From an uncultured Eubacteriales bacterium (GTDB taxonomy: Bacteria > Bacillota > Clostridia > Lachnospirales > Lachnospiraceae), in assembly GCA_951800645.1 (NCBI GenBank), contig CATOIK010000015.1:1-64000 (forward strand): DNA of 64,000 nt, read 5' to 3'. A program made the translations under genes and the position numbers. The notes below the pieces were generated by a model. It had not been told where the DNA came from. It ran no database searches and worked only from the letters and a program-made list of their open reading frames with translations. Positions 17,006 to 25,448 of this stretch are shown here, piece after piece. How positions within the stretch are numbered: the stretch's first letter is position 1; each line of letters starts with the position of its first letter.

Positions 17006-18217
17006 TTACAGCATAGCTTCCAGAGTTTTCCGAATCTCCTTGATGAAGTCCTGGCTGTTTAATACAGTCACATCCTTTAAGGAGGTGATAAGAGCCAGGT
17101 CCTTTGTCATCCGGCCAGATTCAATGGTATCCAGAGTGGCCTTTTCCAGCTTGTCTGCAAAAGCGCAGAGAGCCGGAATCTCATCTAATTCGCCCCGTTT
17201 TCTCAAAGCGCCGGTCCAGGCAAAAATGGTTGCCACAGAGTTGGTAGAGGTTTCCTCTCCCTTTAAGTGTTTGTAGTAATGGCGCTGCACCGTGCCGTGG
17301 GCTGCCTCGTACTCATAGACGCCGCTGGGGGAAACCAGGACAGATGTCATCATAGCCAGGGAGCCAAAGGCAGAGGAAACCATATCGCTCATCACATCAC
17401 CGTCATAGTTTTTGCAGGCCCAGATAAAACCGCCTTTAGCCTTCATCACACGAGCCACTGCATCGTCAATTAAGGTGTAGAAATATTCGATGCCTGCAGC
17501 CTCAAACTGCTCCTTGTACTCTGCATCGTAAATCTCCTGGAAAATGTCTTTAAACCGATGGTCGTATTTCTTGGAAATGGTATCCTTGCTGGAGAACCAC
17601 AGATCCTGCCTGGTATCTAAAGCGTAGCTGAAGCAGGCCCTGGCGAAGCTGGAAATCGACTTGTCTGTATTGTGGACGCCCTGGATAATACCGGGGCCGT
17701 CAAATTTGTGGATCAGCTCCTTTGTCACAGTGCCGTCTTCCGCCGTAAATACCAGCTCTGCAGTGCCAGCACCGGATACCCGGATTTCCGCATTCTTGTA
17801 AACATCACCGTAAGCATGGCGGGCCAGGGTAATGGGCTTTTCCCAGTTGCGGACACAGGGCTCGATCCCCTTCACAACAATGGGGGTACGGAACACAGTA
17901 CCGTCCAGAATCGCCCGGATAGTGCCGTTAGGGCTTTTCCACATTTCCTTTAAGTTATACTCCGTCATGCGGGCTGCATTGGGAGTAATGGTTGCACACT
18001 TGACTGCCACGCCGTATTTTAAAGTGGCGTTGGCGGAATCGGTGGTTACCTGGTCATCGGTCTCATTCCGGTACTCCAGGCCTAAGTCATAATACTCTGT
18101 TTTTAAATCAATGTAAGGAAGCAGCAGCTCCTCCTTAATCAGTTTCCAGAGGATTCTGGTCATCTCGTCGCCGTCCATCTCTACGAGAGGGGTTTTCATT
18201 AAAATTTTCTCTGTCAT
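17006..18217 (-). CDS. icd: NADP-dependent isocitrate dehydrogenase, eukaryote-like type
   Basis: A 403-residue enzyme that oxidises isocitrate to 2-oxoglutarate and CO2, making NADPH. The N terminus [15 protein letters not shown], the substrate loop [19 protein letters not shown] (near 95-112) and [16 protein letters not shown] (near 310) match the homodimeric, eukaryote-like subfamily rather than E. coli Icd. The start follows GGGAGAAGAAA. It sits between the GntR regulator and aconitase on the same strand and completes the route from citrate to 2-oxoglutarate, a glutamate precursor and NADPH source. Confidence 0.94.
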   Translation of the reverse strand: MTEKILMKTPLVEMDGDEMTRILWKLIKEELLLPYIDLKTEYYDLGLEYRNETDDQVTTDSANATLKYGVAVKCATITPNAARMTEYNLKEMWKSPNGTIRAILDGTVFRTPIVVKGIEPCVRNWEKPITLARHAYGDVYKNAEIRVSGAGTAELVFTAEDGTVTKELIHKFDGPGIIQGVHNTDKSISSFARACFSYALDTRQDLWFSSKDTISKKYDHRFKDIFQEIYDAEYKEQFEAAGIEYFYTLIDDAVARVMKAKGGFIWACKNYDGDVMSDMVSSAFGSLAMMTSVLVSPSGVYEYEAAHGTVQRHYYKHLKGEETSTNSVATIFAWTGALRKRGELDEIPALCAFADKLEKATLDTIESGRMTKDLALITSLKDVTVLNSQDFIKEIRKTLEAML

Positions 18218-18246
18218 TTTCTTCTCCCTGCCCTTTCTGTTTTTCT

Positions 18247-18912
18247 TTATTCCTGATAGGCCTCCTTCAGCCCGTTTCTTAACATATTTTCATAGGCATT
18301 CATCACATGCCGGGTAGCAAGCTGCTCTGCCAGGTCTGCGTCCCTTTCCCGGATGGCCTCCATGATCTGCCGATGCTCGCCGATGCTTTTTAAGCTTCGT
18401 TCCGGCTCTGTGAAGGTCCGCTTTCTGGCCCGCATCACATACTCGTGAAAGTCCAGAAGCGTCCGGGACAGCATCCTGCTGTTGCAGGACTCATACATGA
18501 TTTCGTGAAACCGGTGATCCAACTGAGCCAGCTGCTCGCCATGGCCTTTGGCTGCATGAAACTCTGCCAGATAAACATTTTCCTCCATTTCCTCCATCTT
18601 TTCCAGAGGAATGAAGCTGCAGCATCGTCTGGCGCAGAGGCCTTCCAGGGGAGAACGCATCCGGTAGATGTCCTCCACATCCTCCGCTGTAATGGCATTT
18701 ACATAGGCCCCTTTGTTAGGGATGATTTCCACCAGGCCTTCCAGTCCAAGCTGTCTGAGTGCCTCCCGCACCGGCGTGCGGCTGACCCCCAGCTCCTCGC
18801 TTAAGGTCATCTCCCGCAGCTCCTCATGATTTTTATATCTGCCGCTTAAAATATCGTCCCGCAATTTGTGAAAAACTCTTCCGCTTAAAGAAACATCTTT
18901 TGTGTCGCTCAT
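18247..18912 (-). CDS. GntR-family regulator with FCD ligand domain
   Basis: A 221-residue regulator. The N-terminal winged helix contains [16 protein letters not shown] and [25 protein letters not shown] (to about residue 65). The C-terminal all-helical FCD domain has the metal- or acid-binding pattern with [17 protein letters not shown] and the His pair near the end. FCD regulators often sense organic acids. The ATG overlaps the stop codon of the Re-citrate synthase by 4 bases. It probably controls this operon through the perfect palindrome GTATAATTG-N4-CAATTATAC in its promoter (20528-20549), with citrate or 2-oxoglutarate as a plausible ligand (inference). Confidence 0.9.
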   Translation of the reverse strand: MSDTKDVSLSGRVFHKLRDDILSGRYKNHEELREMTLSEELGVSRTPVREALRQLGLEGLVEIIPNKGAYVNAITAEDVEDIYRMRSPLEGLCARRCCSFIPLEKMEEMEENVYLAEFHAAKGHGEQLAQLDHRFHEIMYESCNSRMLSRTLLDFHEYVMRARKRTFTEPERSLKSIGEHRQIMEAIRERDADLAEQLATRHVMNAYENMLRNGLKEAYQE

Positions 18913-20357
18913 GCTTCTTCTCCCGATGCTTTCTCTGTAAATCCGTTTTCGCCCAGCTCCAGGCCCAGCTTGTGGCAGGCGCCGCCAATCACCTGAATCA
19001 GCTCCTCGTCTGTAATGACCGTTACACGGCCTTCCTCGTACTGCTTATCTACCCAGTCCTTCACTTCCTGTACCAGAGCTGCGCCTTTCTGAATCTGGCA
19101 GTCTCCCTTTAGCTTAAAGTAGGTGTTCATCCAGTGGGCAATGCCGGCCAGGCCGGAAGTATTGGATACAGCGCACAGCACCGGCCTGTTCAAGAATTTC
19201 TCTGTATCGAAGATATTGTAAATCTCCTCGTTTTTCAGCAGGCCGTCTGCATGGATCCCGGCTCTGGTTACATTAAAATTCTTGCCTACAAACGGAGTTC
19301 TGGGCGGAATCTCATAGCCGATTTCCTTCTCATAATACTCCGCCAGCTCGGTGATAACGGTGGTGTCCATGCCGTTTAAGCTTCCTCTTAACTGAGCATA
19401 CTCAAATACCATTGCCTCCAGCGGAGTATTGCCTGTCCGTTCGCCAATGCCGAACAGCGAGGTATTGACGCCGGAGCAGCCGTACAGCCATGCAGTAGTA
19501 GAGTTGGACACTGCCTTATAAAAATCGTTATGGCCGTGCCACTCTAACAGCTCGTGGGGCACGCCTGCATGTGTGTGAAGGGCATAGACGATGCCCGGCA
19601 CGCTTCTGGGAATTACAGCGCCCGGATAGTTGACGCCGTAGCCCATGGTATCGCAGGCCCGAATCTTAATCGGAATCTTGTACTCCTCCATCAGATGCAT
19701 CAGCTCCAAACAGAAGGGAACTACATAGCCATATATATCTGCACGGGTAATGTCCTCCAAATGGCAGCGGGGGCTGATGCCTTCCTCTAAGCAGTCCCGC
19801 ACGATCCCCAGATAATGGTTCATGGCCTGCAGTCTGGTCATCTTCATCTTCATAAAGATGTGATAGTCAGAGCAGCTTACTAAAATTCCAGTCTCCGGCA
19901 TCCCCAGCTCCTTTACCAGCTGGAAGTCTTTCTTGCTGGCCCGGATCCAACTGGTGACTTCCGGGAACTGATAGCCCCGCTCCATACATTTGTAAACTGC
20001 ATCCTGGTCCTTCTTGCTGTATAAGAAAAATTCGCTGGCCCGAATCATGCCGTTTGGGCCGCCCAGCTTGTGGAGATAATCGTAAATCCGCACAATCTGT
20101 TCCGAAGAGTAGGGAGCTCTGGACTGCTGTCCATCCCGGAAGGTGGTATCCGTAATCCAGATGTCTTTCGGCATATCGTGGGGAACCACTCTGTCGTTAA
20201 AGGGAATCTTGGGAACCTCTGAGTAGGGGAACATGTTGCGGAAAACATTGGGCTTTTCCACATCATCCAGGATATACATGTGTTCCTCGATTTCCAGCAG
20301 ATTCTTCTGATTGTTCATGCTAACCGGACGATACTCAAAATAATCGTTTCTATGCAT
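18909..20357 (-). CDS. Re-type citrate synthase
   Basis: A 482-residue DRE-TIM metallolyase of the isopropylmalate/homocitrate synthase superfamily. The barrel opens with WITDTTFRDGQQSRAPYSSEQ (near 68-88), which holds the metal Asp, and the metal-binding HGHNDFYKAVSNS (near 274) follows. Its long N terminus (RNMFPYSEVPKIPFNDR) and its length match the Re-citrate synthase of Clostridium kluyveri more than isopropylmalate synthase. Its neighbours aconitase and isocitrate dehydrogenase support citrate as product: acetyl-CoA plus oxaloacetate gives citrate with Re stereochemistry, replacing the usual citrate synthase in these anaerobes. It heads the operon behind a long structured leader. The alternative is homocitrate synthase. 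Confidence 0.87.
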   Translation of the reverse strand: MHRNDYFEYRPVSMNNQKNLLEIEEHMYILDDVEKPNVFRNMFPYSEVPKIPFNDRVVPHDMPKDIWITDTTFRDGQQSRAPYSSEQIVRIYDYLHKLGGPNGMIRASEFFLYSKKDQDAVYKCMERGYQFPEVTSWIRASKKDFQLVKELGMPETGILVSCSDYHIFMKMKMTRLQAMNHYLGIVRDCLEEGISPRCHLEDITRADIYGYVVPFCLELMHLMEEYKIPIKIRACDTMGYGVNYPGAVIPRSVPGIVYALHTHAGVPHELLEWHGHNDFYKAVSNSTTAWLYGCSGVNTSLFGIGERTGNTPLEAMVFEYAQLRGSLNGMDTTVITELAEYYEKEIGYEIPPRTPFVGKNFNVTRAGIHADGLLKNEEIYNIFDTEKFLNRPVLCAVSNTSGLAGIAHWMNTYFKLKGDCQIQKGAALVQEVKDWVDKQYEEGRVTVITDEELIQVIGGACHKLGLELGENGFTEKASGEEA

Positions 20358-20454
20358 ATGGCAGGGCTCCTTTCTTTTTTTGAGGGGATATGAAACGGCT
20401 TATAAGCAAGCTTTACGCCTGTTTTTGCAACTGCTTTCTCACCGCTGTATATTC

Positions 20455-20521
20455 ATCCATAACAGCTCATCTTGACCGAAAAAACCGGCCAAGTTGCATC
20501 GTTATTTTCGCCGTTATGGAT
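20455..20521 (-). ncRNA. Structured 5' leader of the citrate synthase operon (candidate cis-regulatory RNA)
   Basis: The predicted transcript starts near 20526. A 9-bp perfect stem (ATCCATAAC with GTTATGGAT; 20513-20521 and 20455-20463) begins within a few bases of the start and encloses an inner hairpin (UUGGCCG with CGGUCAA). Just downstream, GCUGU can pair with ACAGC around 20442-20466, and it overlaps the closing stem, so the two folds exclude each other. This resembles a switch. No known riboswitch consensus was recognised. Confidence 0.4.
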
Positions 20522-20527
20522 CGTTTC

Positions 20528-20561
20528 GTATAATTGTATGCAATTATACAAGCTTTGTCAA
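20528..20561 (-). promoter_or_regulatory. Promoter with palindromic operator for the citrate synthase operon
   Basis: TTGACA (20556-20561) and TACAAT (20533-20538) are 17 bp apart on the minus strand. The perfect inverted repeat GTATAATTG-N4-CAATTATAC (20528-20549) covers the -10 box and most of the spacer, as expected for a repressor site. GntR/FCD proteins commonly bind TTGTATACAA-like palindromes. Confidence 0.75.
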
Positions 20562-20720
20562 GTCACAATTCACTGGCTCGCCCTTTCCGCCAGCATCTCC
20601 TCATTCCGCTCCACCACTTCCTTCCGGTGCTCCGGCTGTCTCTAAATTTCTGTGTTCCCCCATTAAACTGCCGTATATCACAAGGCAGGCCATGACGCTG
20701 TATCCACGATCCAGCAGCCG
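20562..20720. other. Unassigned DNA downstream of recJ
   Basis: No gene or terminator hairpin of note was recognised. A short minus frame reads VMACLVIYGSLMGEHRN before a stop codon; it looks like the end of a membrane protein but is too short to assign. Confidence 0.3.
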
Positions 20721-22475
20721 TCACGAATGCAGCTTGTACTCCCGAATCACAATCTGCAGGGATCTTCTTCCATTATATTCATTTACATCCGGGTAATAAA
20801 TCACATCCATAGTCCGCCTGCTGCCCAGCTCCTCCACAAACCGGTCTCCCTCTGTAAACAAGAGACCATCCATGGCAAGGCCCTGCTCCGTCACCAGAGA
20901 AAGCTTTACTGCATTCCGGCTGCGGCCCAGAACCCGGAAATCCCGGATATGAAGATTCTTCTGGGCAAACACAGGCTTTTCGTTTCCCTGGCCGAAAGGC
21001 TCCAAAACCTTCAGCTCCTCCACCAACTGCTCTGATATGTATTCCAGCGGCATAGGCACATCAATCCAGACCTTCGGAATAAAGTCCTCCGGCTTTAAAT
21101 CCGCCTGCTCATTCAGCCGCCGCCGGAATTCCTCTACATCCTGTTCCCGCAGAGTAAACCCGGCAGCCATGGGATGACCGCCGAATTTCAGCAGCAGATC
21201 CTGAACGCCGCAAAGCCCTTGGTACATATGGTAGGCTTCAATGGAGCGGCCGGAGCCCTTGGCCAGCGGGCCTGTCTCGCCAGGCAGCGCTTCCTCTGCC
21301 CTGGTCAGTACAAAGGCAGGCTTATTCCAGGCCTCCCGCACCCGCCCGGCGATAATTCCCGCCAAAGACTCATGACACTCCGGCAAATATATCACCAGGA
21401 CAGAATCTTTTTCATACTGCTCCTCCACCTGGGTCAGGGCTGCGTCTACCCCTGCCTGGGTCATCTCTTTCCGCTCCTCATTTAATTCTTTTAGCTGCGC
21501 CGCCATCTCCTGAGCCAGTTTTTCATCCTCGCACAGCAAAAGCTCCAGCGCCAGCTTCGCCGTCAAAAGCCGGCCGCTGGCGTTTAAGCAGGGGCCAACC
21601 ACAAATCCGATGTGATAGGCCGTAAGCTGGTGAATATCCAGCCCGCAGGCATCCACCAGAGCACGCAGCCCCAGGCTTTTGGTCTGGGGCGTTTTAAGCA
21701 GCCCCCATTTTACCAGAATCCGGTTCTCATCCTTTAAGGGCATCACATCCCCTACTGTAGCCATAGCCGCAAACTCCAGCATATCCGCCCACTCCTGAGC
21801 CGGAATGCCCAAGCGCTCATATAAAACCTGCACCAGCTTGTAGGCCACCACGCCGCCGCAGATAGACGGAAAAGGATACCCGCAGCCATCCTGCTTCGGA
21901 TTTACCACTGCGTCTGCCGCCGGAAGCGTCTGGTTTCCATCTTCATCCCGCACCACTTCATGATGGTCTGTAACAATAACCGTCATCCCCAGCTCCTTCG
22001 CCAGAGCAATCTGTTCCAGAGCCGCAATGCCGTTGTCGCAGGTTACAATGGTATCGACGCCGTCTGCCGCCGCCTTGCGAATGATAGCCTCATTGACACC
22101 GTATCCATCCCGGATCCGCTCCGGAATCTGGTAATCCACCTGGCCGCCGCACCGGCTGATTCCCCGATACAAAAGATAGGTGGAGCACACGCCGTCAATG
22201 TCATAATCTCCCACAATCCGGATGGACGCTCTGTTCCGGATTTTTTCCGACAGAATATCCACCGCCCGGTCCATATCCTTCAACAGATGAGGATCATAAA
22301 GGTCTGCAGTGGTTCCCTTTAAATACTTAAAAACTGCCGCCTCTCCCTCTACATCCCGATTGCGGATAATCCGGGCTGTTACCTGGTTAATGTGAAACCG
22401 CTGCGCCATCCCTGCAAAATCCGCCCGCTTGGTCTGCAGAATCCACACTGCCTCGCTGCCTTTTTTTCTGCTCAT
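20721..22475 (-). CDS. recJ: Single-strand-DNA-specific exonuclease RecJ
   Basis: A 584-residue DHH-family exonuclease. Visible motifs are RIVGDYDIDGVCSTYLLYRG (near 80-100, containing the catalytic Asp residues), TCDNGIAALEQI and TVIVTDHHEV (the DHH motif). CLNASGRLLTAKLALELL is the DHHA1-side helix region. KFGGHPMAAGFTL is the GGGH-like DHHA1 motif. RecJ degrades single-stranded DNA 5' to 3' in recombination and repair. Its ATG overlaps the TGA of a short upstream frame, with GAGGA upstream, which suggests that it was once the second gene of an operon. Confidence 0.93.
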   Translation of the reverse strand: MSRKKGSEAVWILQTKRADFAGMAQRFHINQVTARIIRNRDVEGEAAVFKYLKGTTADLYDPHLLKDMDRAVDILSEKIRNRASIRIVGDYDIDGVCSTYLLYRGISRCGGQVDYQIPERIRDGYGVNEAIIRKAAADGVDTIVTCDNGIAALEQIALAKELGMTVIVTDHHEVVRDEDGNQTLPAADAVVNPKQDGCGYPFPSICGGVVAYKLVQVLYERLGIPAQEWADMLEFAAMATVGDVMPLKDENRILVKWGLLKTPQTKSLGLRALVDACGLDIHQLTAYHIGFVVGPCLNASGRLLTAKLALELLLCEDEKLAQEMAAQLKELNEERKEMTQAGVDAALTQVEEQYEKDSVLVIYLPECHESLAGIIAGRVREAWNKPAFVLTRAEEALPGETGPLAKGSGRSIEAYHMYQGLCGVQDLLLKFGGHPMAAGFTLREQDVEEFRRRLNEQADLKPEDFIPKVWIDVPMPLEYISEQLVEELKVLEPFGQGNEKPVFAQKNLHIRDFRVLGRSRNAVKLSLVTEQGLAMDGLLFTEGDRFVEELGSRRTMDVIYYPDVNEYNGRRSLQIVIREYKLHS

Positions 22476-22618
22476 ATTCCAAAGTCCTCGTTCTGCTCAT
22501 ATTTGTCTTCCAGATTGAAAAAGATGACGCACAGTTGGGGATTCTCCCGCTCTGCGTCTGTAAACACCCGCTTGTTATTCCATTTAGAAAGGGGACCTTG
22601 CAAAATGCGCCTGCATCT
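22472..22618 (-). pseudogene. 3' remnant of the gene once upstream of recJ
   Basis: An open frame of 48 codons without an ATG ends in TGA at 22472-22474, overlapping the recJ start as ATGA. Its sequence (RVFTDAERENPQLCVIFF, then NLEDKYEQNEDFGI) is protein-like with normal codon use. It looks like the C-terminal tail of a larger protein whose 5' part has been deleted. The dehydrogenase gene just upstream may mark the deletion or insertion junction. The family is not recognised. Confidence 0.4.
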
Positions 22619-22636
22619 TCAACATCCCCTCCCATC

Positions 22637-23503
22637 TTAGTTCTTTTCGTAATACTGGGTCAGCGCCTGAGTACCCAGGTCTTCCTTCCCATCTGCCGCC
22701 AGCTCCTCATACATAGAAAGCACCTTTTCCAATACTTCCAGCTTTGCAGAGGCAGCAGCAGCCTCCTGATCTGCCAGCTTCATATCCTTAATAAAGTGCT
22801 TGATAAAAAATCCGGGAGCAAAATCCCCCTTAACTGCCCGCGGCAGCACATTGGACATCTGGGCGCTGCCTGCCGCCCCCGTAGAAATGGAATCCAGCAT
22901 GGTCTGCACATCCAGCCCTACTGCCTTTGCATAGGTATAGGCCTCGCAGGCCCCCGCCAATGCTCCGGCCAAAGCAATCTGATTGCACATTTTGGTGTGC
23001 TGGCCGTTTCCGGCCTTGCCCTCGTAGTTAATGTTTTTTCCCATAGCCTCAAACACAGGCATACAGGCGTCAAACGCCTCCCGGTCTCCCCCTGCCAGAA
23101 TGGTTAAGGTTCCGGCCCTGGCTCCGCCGTCTCCGCCAGTTACCGGCGCGTCCAAAGCATAAATGCCTTTTTCCCTGGCTGCATCGTAAATCTTTACAGC
23201 CAGTTGGGGACTGCTGGTAGTCATATCAATGACATAGGCTCCGGCTTCCGTATTCTCCAGAATACCGTCTGCGCCAAAGTACACTTCCTCCACATCCTTT
23301 GGGTAGCCTACAATGGTAATTACCACGTCCCGGTCTGCTGCGCATTCCTTTACCGAATCCCGCCAGATGGCGCCCTCTCCGATTACATCCTCCACCTTGG
23401 CCCTGGTCCTGGTATAAATAGCCACTTCAAACCCTGCCTTCATCAAATTCCGCACCATGGACTTTCCCATAATGCCAACACCGATAAATCCAATCCTTTT
23501 CAT
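22637..23503 (-). CDS. Beta-hydroxyacid dehydrogenase (3-hydroxyisobutyrate / tartronate semialdehyde reductase family)
   Basis: A 288-residue NAD(P)-dependent enzyme. The Rossmann motif is GFIGVGIMGKSM (residues 4-15), the substrate-binding motif is DAPVTGGDGGARAGTL (near 118-133), and the catalytic Lys is in GNGQHTKMCNQ (near 170). The family oxidises 3-hydroxyisobutyrate or reduces tartronate semialdehyde; the sequence alone does not settle the substrate. The start follows GAGAGGAGATTTCTT. It stands alone between recJ and the divergent flippase gene. Confidence 0.85.
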   Translation of the reverse strand: MKRIGFIGVGIMGKSMVRNLMKAGFEVAIYTRTRAKVEDVIGEGAIWRDSVKECAADRDVVITIVGYPKDVEEVYFGADGILENTEAGAYVIDMTTSSPQLAVKIYDAAREKGIYALDAPVTGGDGGARAGTLTILAGGDREAFDACMPVFEAMGKNINYEGKAGNGQHTKMCNQIALAGALAGACEAYTYAKAVGLDVQTMLDSISTGAAGSAQMSNVLPRAVKGDFAPGFFIKHFIKDMKLADQEAAAASAKLEVLEKVLSMYEELAADGKEDLGTQALTQYYEKN

Positions 23504-23611
23504 AAGAAATCTCCTCTCGCAGCAAGTACTTCTATTCTAGCAGAAACTGTCCCCAACTTCCACTATATTTGTTATTGTTCAAAGCCACTTTACACCTTTT
23601 TTTTGATTAAC

Positions 23612-23641
23612 TTGCCAAGGCTGATTTTTCTGGGTTATAAT
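23612..23641 (+). promoter_or_regulatory. Promoter of the SpoVB-like gene
   Basis: TTGCCA (23612-23617) and TATAAT (23636-23641) with an 18-bp spacer on the plus strand, 40 bp before the start codon. Confidence 0.6.
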
Positions 23642-23680
23642 AACTCCAGAAACCAGCATTCATATGAGGAGACTTTCACT

Positions 23681-25336
23681 ATGAGCAACAAGACAAACTC
23701 TGCAGCTTTCGATTCCGGCAATTTCCTGCTTCAGGGCAGCATCCTGGCTATGGCCGGCATCATCGTGCGGTTAATCGGACTTTTCTATAAAATTCCCATG
23801 ACCCGGATCATGGGGCTGGAGGGGATCGGCTATTACAATACGGCTTACGAAATCTACAACATCGGCCTGATTCTGTCCTCCTACAGCCTGCCTCTGGCCG
23901 TCTCCAAGCTGATTGCAGCCCGGCGTATCCGGGGACAGTACCAGGACGCCAGACGGGTTTATATCTGTGGCGTCGCCTTTGGCGTAACCGTAGGCTCTGT
24001 TATGACTCTGATTTTGCTGTTTGGCTCCAAATGGATTACTGCCAATATTTTTAAAAGTCCCGGCAGCGCCCTTCCTCTGGCCGTCATGGCGCCTACTGTG
24101 CTGGTATTTTCCGTCATGGGCATTATGCGGGGCTACTTCCAGGGCTTCGGGAATATGATTCCCACCTCCATCTCTCAGGTCATTGAGCAAATTGTCCATG
24201 CAGCAGTCAGCATCCTGGCATCCTGGCTGTTCCTGGGCTGGTTCGCCCACACAGAAAACCCGGCGGCCTACAGCGCCGCAGGCGGAACTCTGGGTACTCT
24301 GGTTGGCGCGCTGGCAGCGTTCCTGTTCCTGTCCATCCTGATGGTCCGTCAGAGAAAGGAACGGCAGGAGCTGTACCGTCAGCCTCAGGCCATTGCAGCC
24401 GAATCCTGGGGAAGCGTATTTACAGCCCTTCTCCTGACCCTGACCCCCATCGTCCTCAGCCAGTTTGTGTATCAGTTAAGCGGCAGTGTAGATAACTCTC
24501 TGTTTGGACAGATTATGAGCGGAAAAGGCCTGACAGAAAAAGAACGCATGTCTCTCCTGGGCGTTTACGGCGGAGAGTACCGCCTTTTAACCAATGTGCC
24601 GGTGGCTATTGCCTCCTCTCTGGGAACCTCCATGATTCCCAGCATTGTGGCGTCCAAGGCCCAGCACGACAGCGCCGCCGTCCAGAAAAAAATCCGGCTG
24701 ACAGTCAAGTTCAATATGCTGATTGCCATCCCCTGCGCCGTAGGCATGGGCGTCCTGGCCGGCCCCATTATGCGGCTGATTTTCGGCGATGACAGCGCCC
24801 TTGCCAGAAACCTTCTGACCATCGGCGCACCGGCTGTCGTCTTCTTCTCCCTCTCCACCGTTACCAATGCGGTGCTCCAGAGCATTGACCTGATGCGAAA
24901 GTCCGTTACCCACTCGGCTATTTCCTTAGCTGTCCATGTGGCGCTGGTAGTAGTGATGCTTCAGTATCTGGGGCTGGGCGTCTACGGGCTGGTAATCGGA
25001 AATGTAACCTTTGCCCTGGTGGTCTGCATCCTCAACTGGATTGCCATCGGCAAGGCTCTGAAATATCACCAGGAAGTCAAAACCACCTTCCTGCTGCCCC
25101 TGCTCTCCGCCGGAATCATGGGCGCAGGAACTCTGGCCCTCTATGCCGGGGTGACTGCCCTCACAGGCCGGTATCAGCTAGGCCTCTTAGTCAGCATACC
25201 GCTTGCCATGGCGCTTTACGGCGCGCTGATTGTCCTGACCGGAGCCGTCACTGAGGAAGAACTGCCGGACATGCCGTTTGGAATGCGGATTTTGAGGCTG
25301 TGCAGGAAGCTGGGACTGATTCGGTCTGTAAAATAA
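23681..25336 (+). CDS. SpoVB/MurJ-like oligosaccharide flippase
   Basis: A 551-residue polytopic membrane protein of the MVF/MOP superfamily with about 14 helices. The N-terminal FLLQGSILAMAGIIVRLIGLFYKIPMTRIMG is typical of SpoVB-like polysaccharide or lipid II flippases. GYYNTAYEIYNIGLILSSYSLPLAVSKLIA and PTSISQVIEQIVHAAVSI are further family features. Such proteins move lipid-linked cell-wall or spore-cortex precursors outward. The ATG at 23681 follows TGAGGAGACTTTCACT, with a promoter just upstream. The frame is open much further upstream, but only as the shadow of the opposite dehydrogenase gene. Confidence 0.87.
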   Translation: MSNKTNSAAFDSGNFLLQGSILAMAGIIVRLIGLFYKIPMTRIMGLEGIGYYNTAYEIYNIGLILSSYSLPLAVSKLIAARRIRGQYQDARRVYICGVAFGVTVGSVMTLILLFGSKWITANIFKSPGSALPLAVMAPTVLVFSVMGIMRGYFQGFGNMIPTSISQVIEQIVHAAVSILASWLFLGWFAHTENPAAYSAAGGTLGTLVGALAAFLFLSILMVRQRKERQELYRQPQAIAAESWGSVFTALLLTLTPIVLSQFVYQLSGSVDNSLFGQIMSGKGLTEKERMSLLGVYGGEYRLLTNVPVAIASSLGTSMIPSIVASKAQHDSAAVQKKIRLTVKFNMLIAIPCAVGMGVLAGPIMRLIFGDDSALARNLLTIGAPAVVFFSLSTVTNAVLQSIDLMRKSVTHSAISLAVHVALVVVMLQYLGLGVYGLVIGNVTFALVVCILNWIAIGKALKYHQEVKTTFLLPLLSAGIMGAGTLALYAGVTALTGRYQLGLLVSIPLAMALYGALIVLTGAVTEEELPDMPFGMRILRLCRKLGLIRSVK

Positions 25337-25370
25337 TTTCACAGGACGCTTTCTTATATGAATAAATCAA

Positions 25371-25420
25371 AAGAACCGCCGCTTTGCAGACATCCTATCA
25401 TCTGCAAAGCAGCGGTTCTT
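25371..25420. terminator. Long terminator hairpin between converging genes
   Basis: A 20-bp near-perfect stem (25371-25390 with 25401-25420, one mismatch) with a 10-nt loop. On the minus strand the stem ends TTCTTTTGATTTATT, so it probably ends the TRAP operon. It may also stop the flippase transcript. Confidence 0.8.
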
Positions 25421-25448
25421 CCTTATCTCATAAACCGTTTTATCATCT

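Noticed and set aside
20358-20527. T-box or other named riboswitch before the Re-citrate synthase
   Set aside because: No T-box sequence (UGGNACCGCG) and no known aptamer core was found, so it is reported only as an unnamed structured leader.
23204-23680. Long N-terminal extension of the SpoVB-like frame
   Set aside because: It is antisense to the dehydrogenase gene. A good ribosome binding site and promoter support the ATG at 23681.
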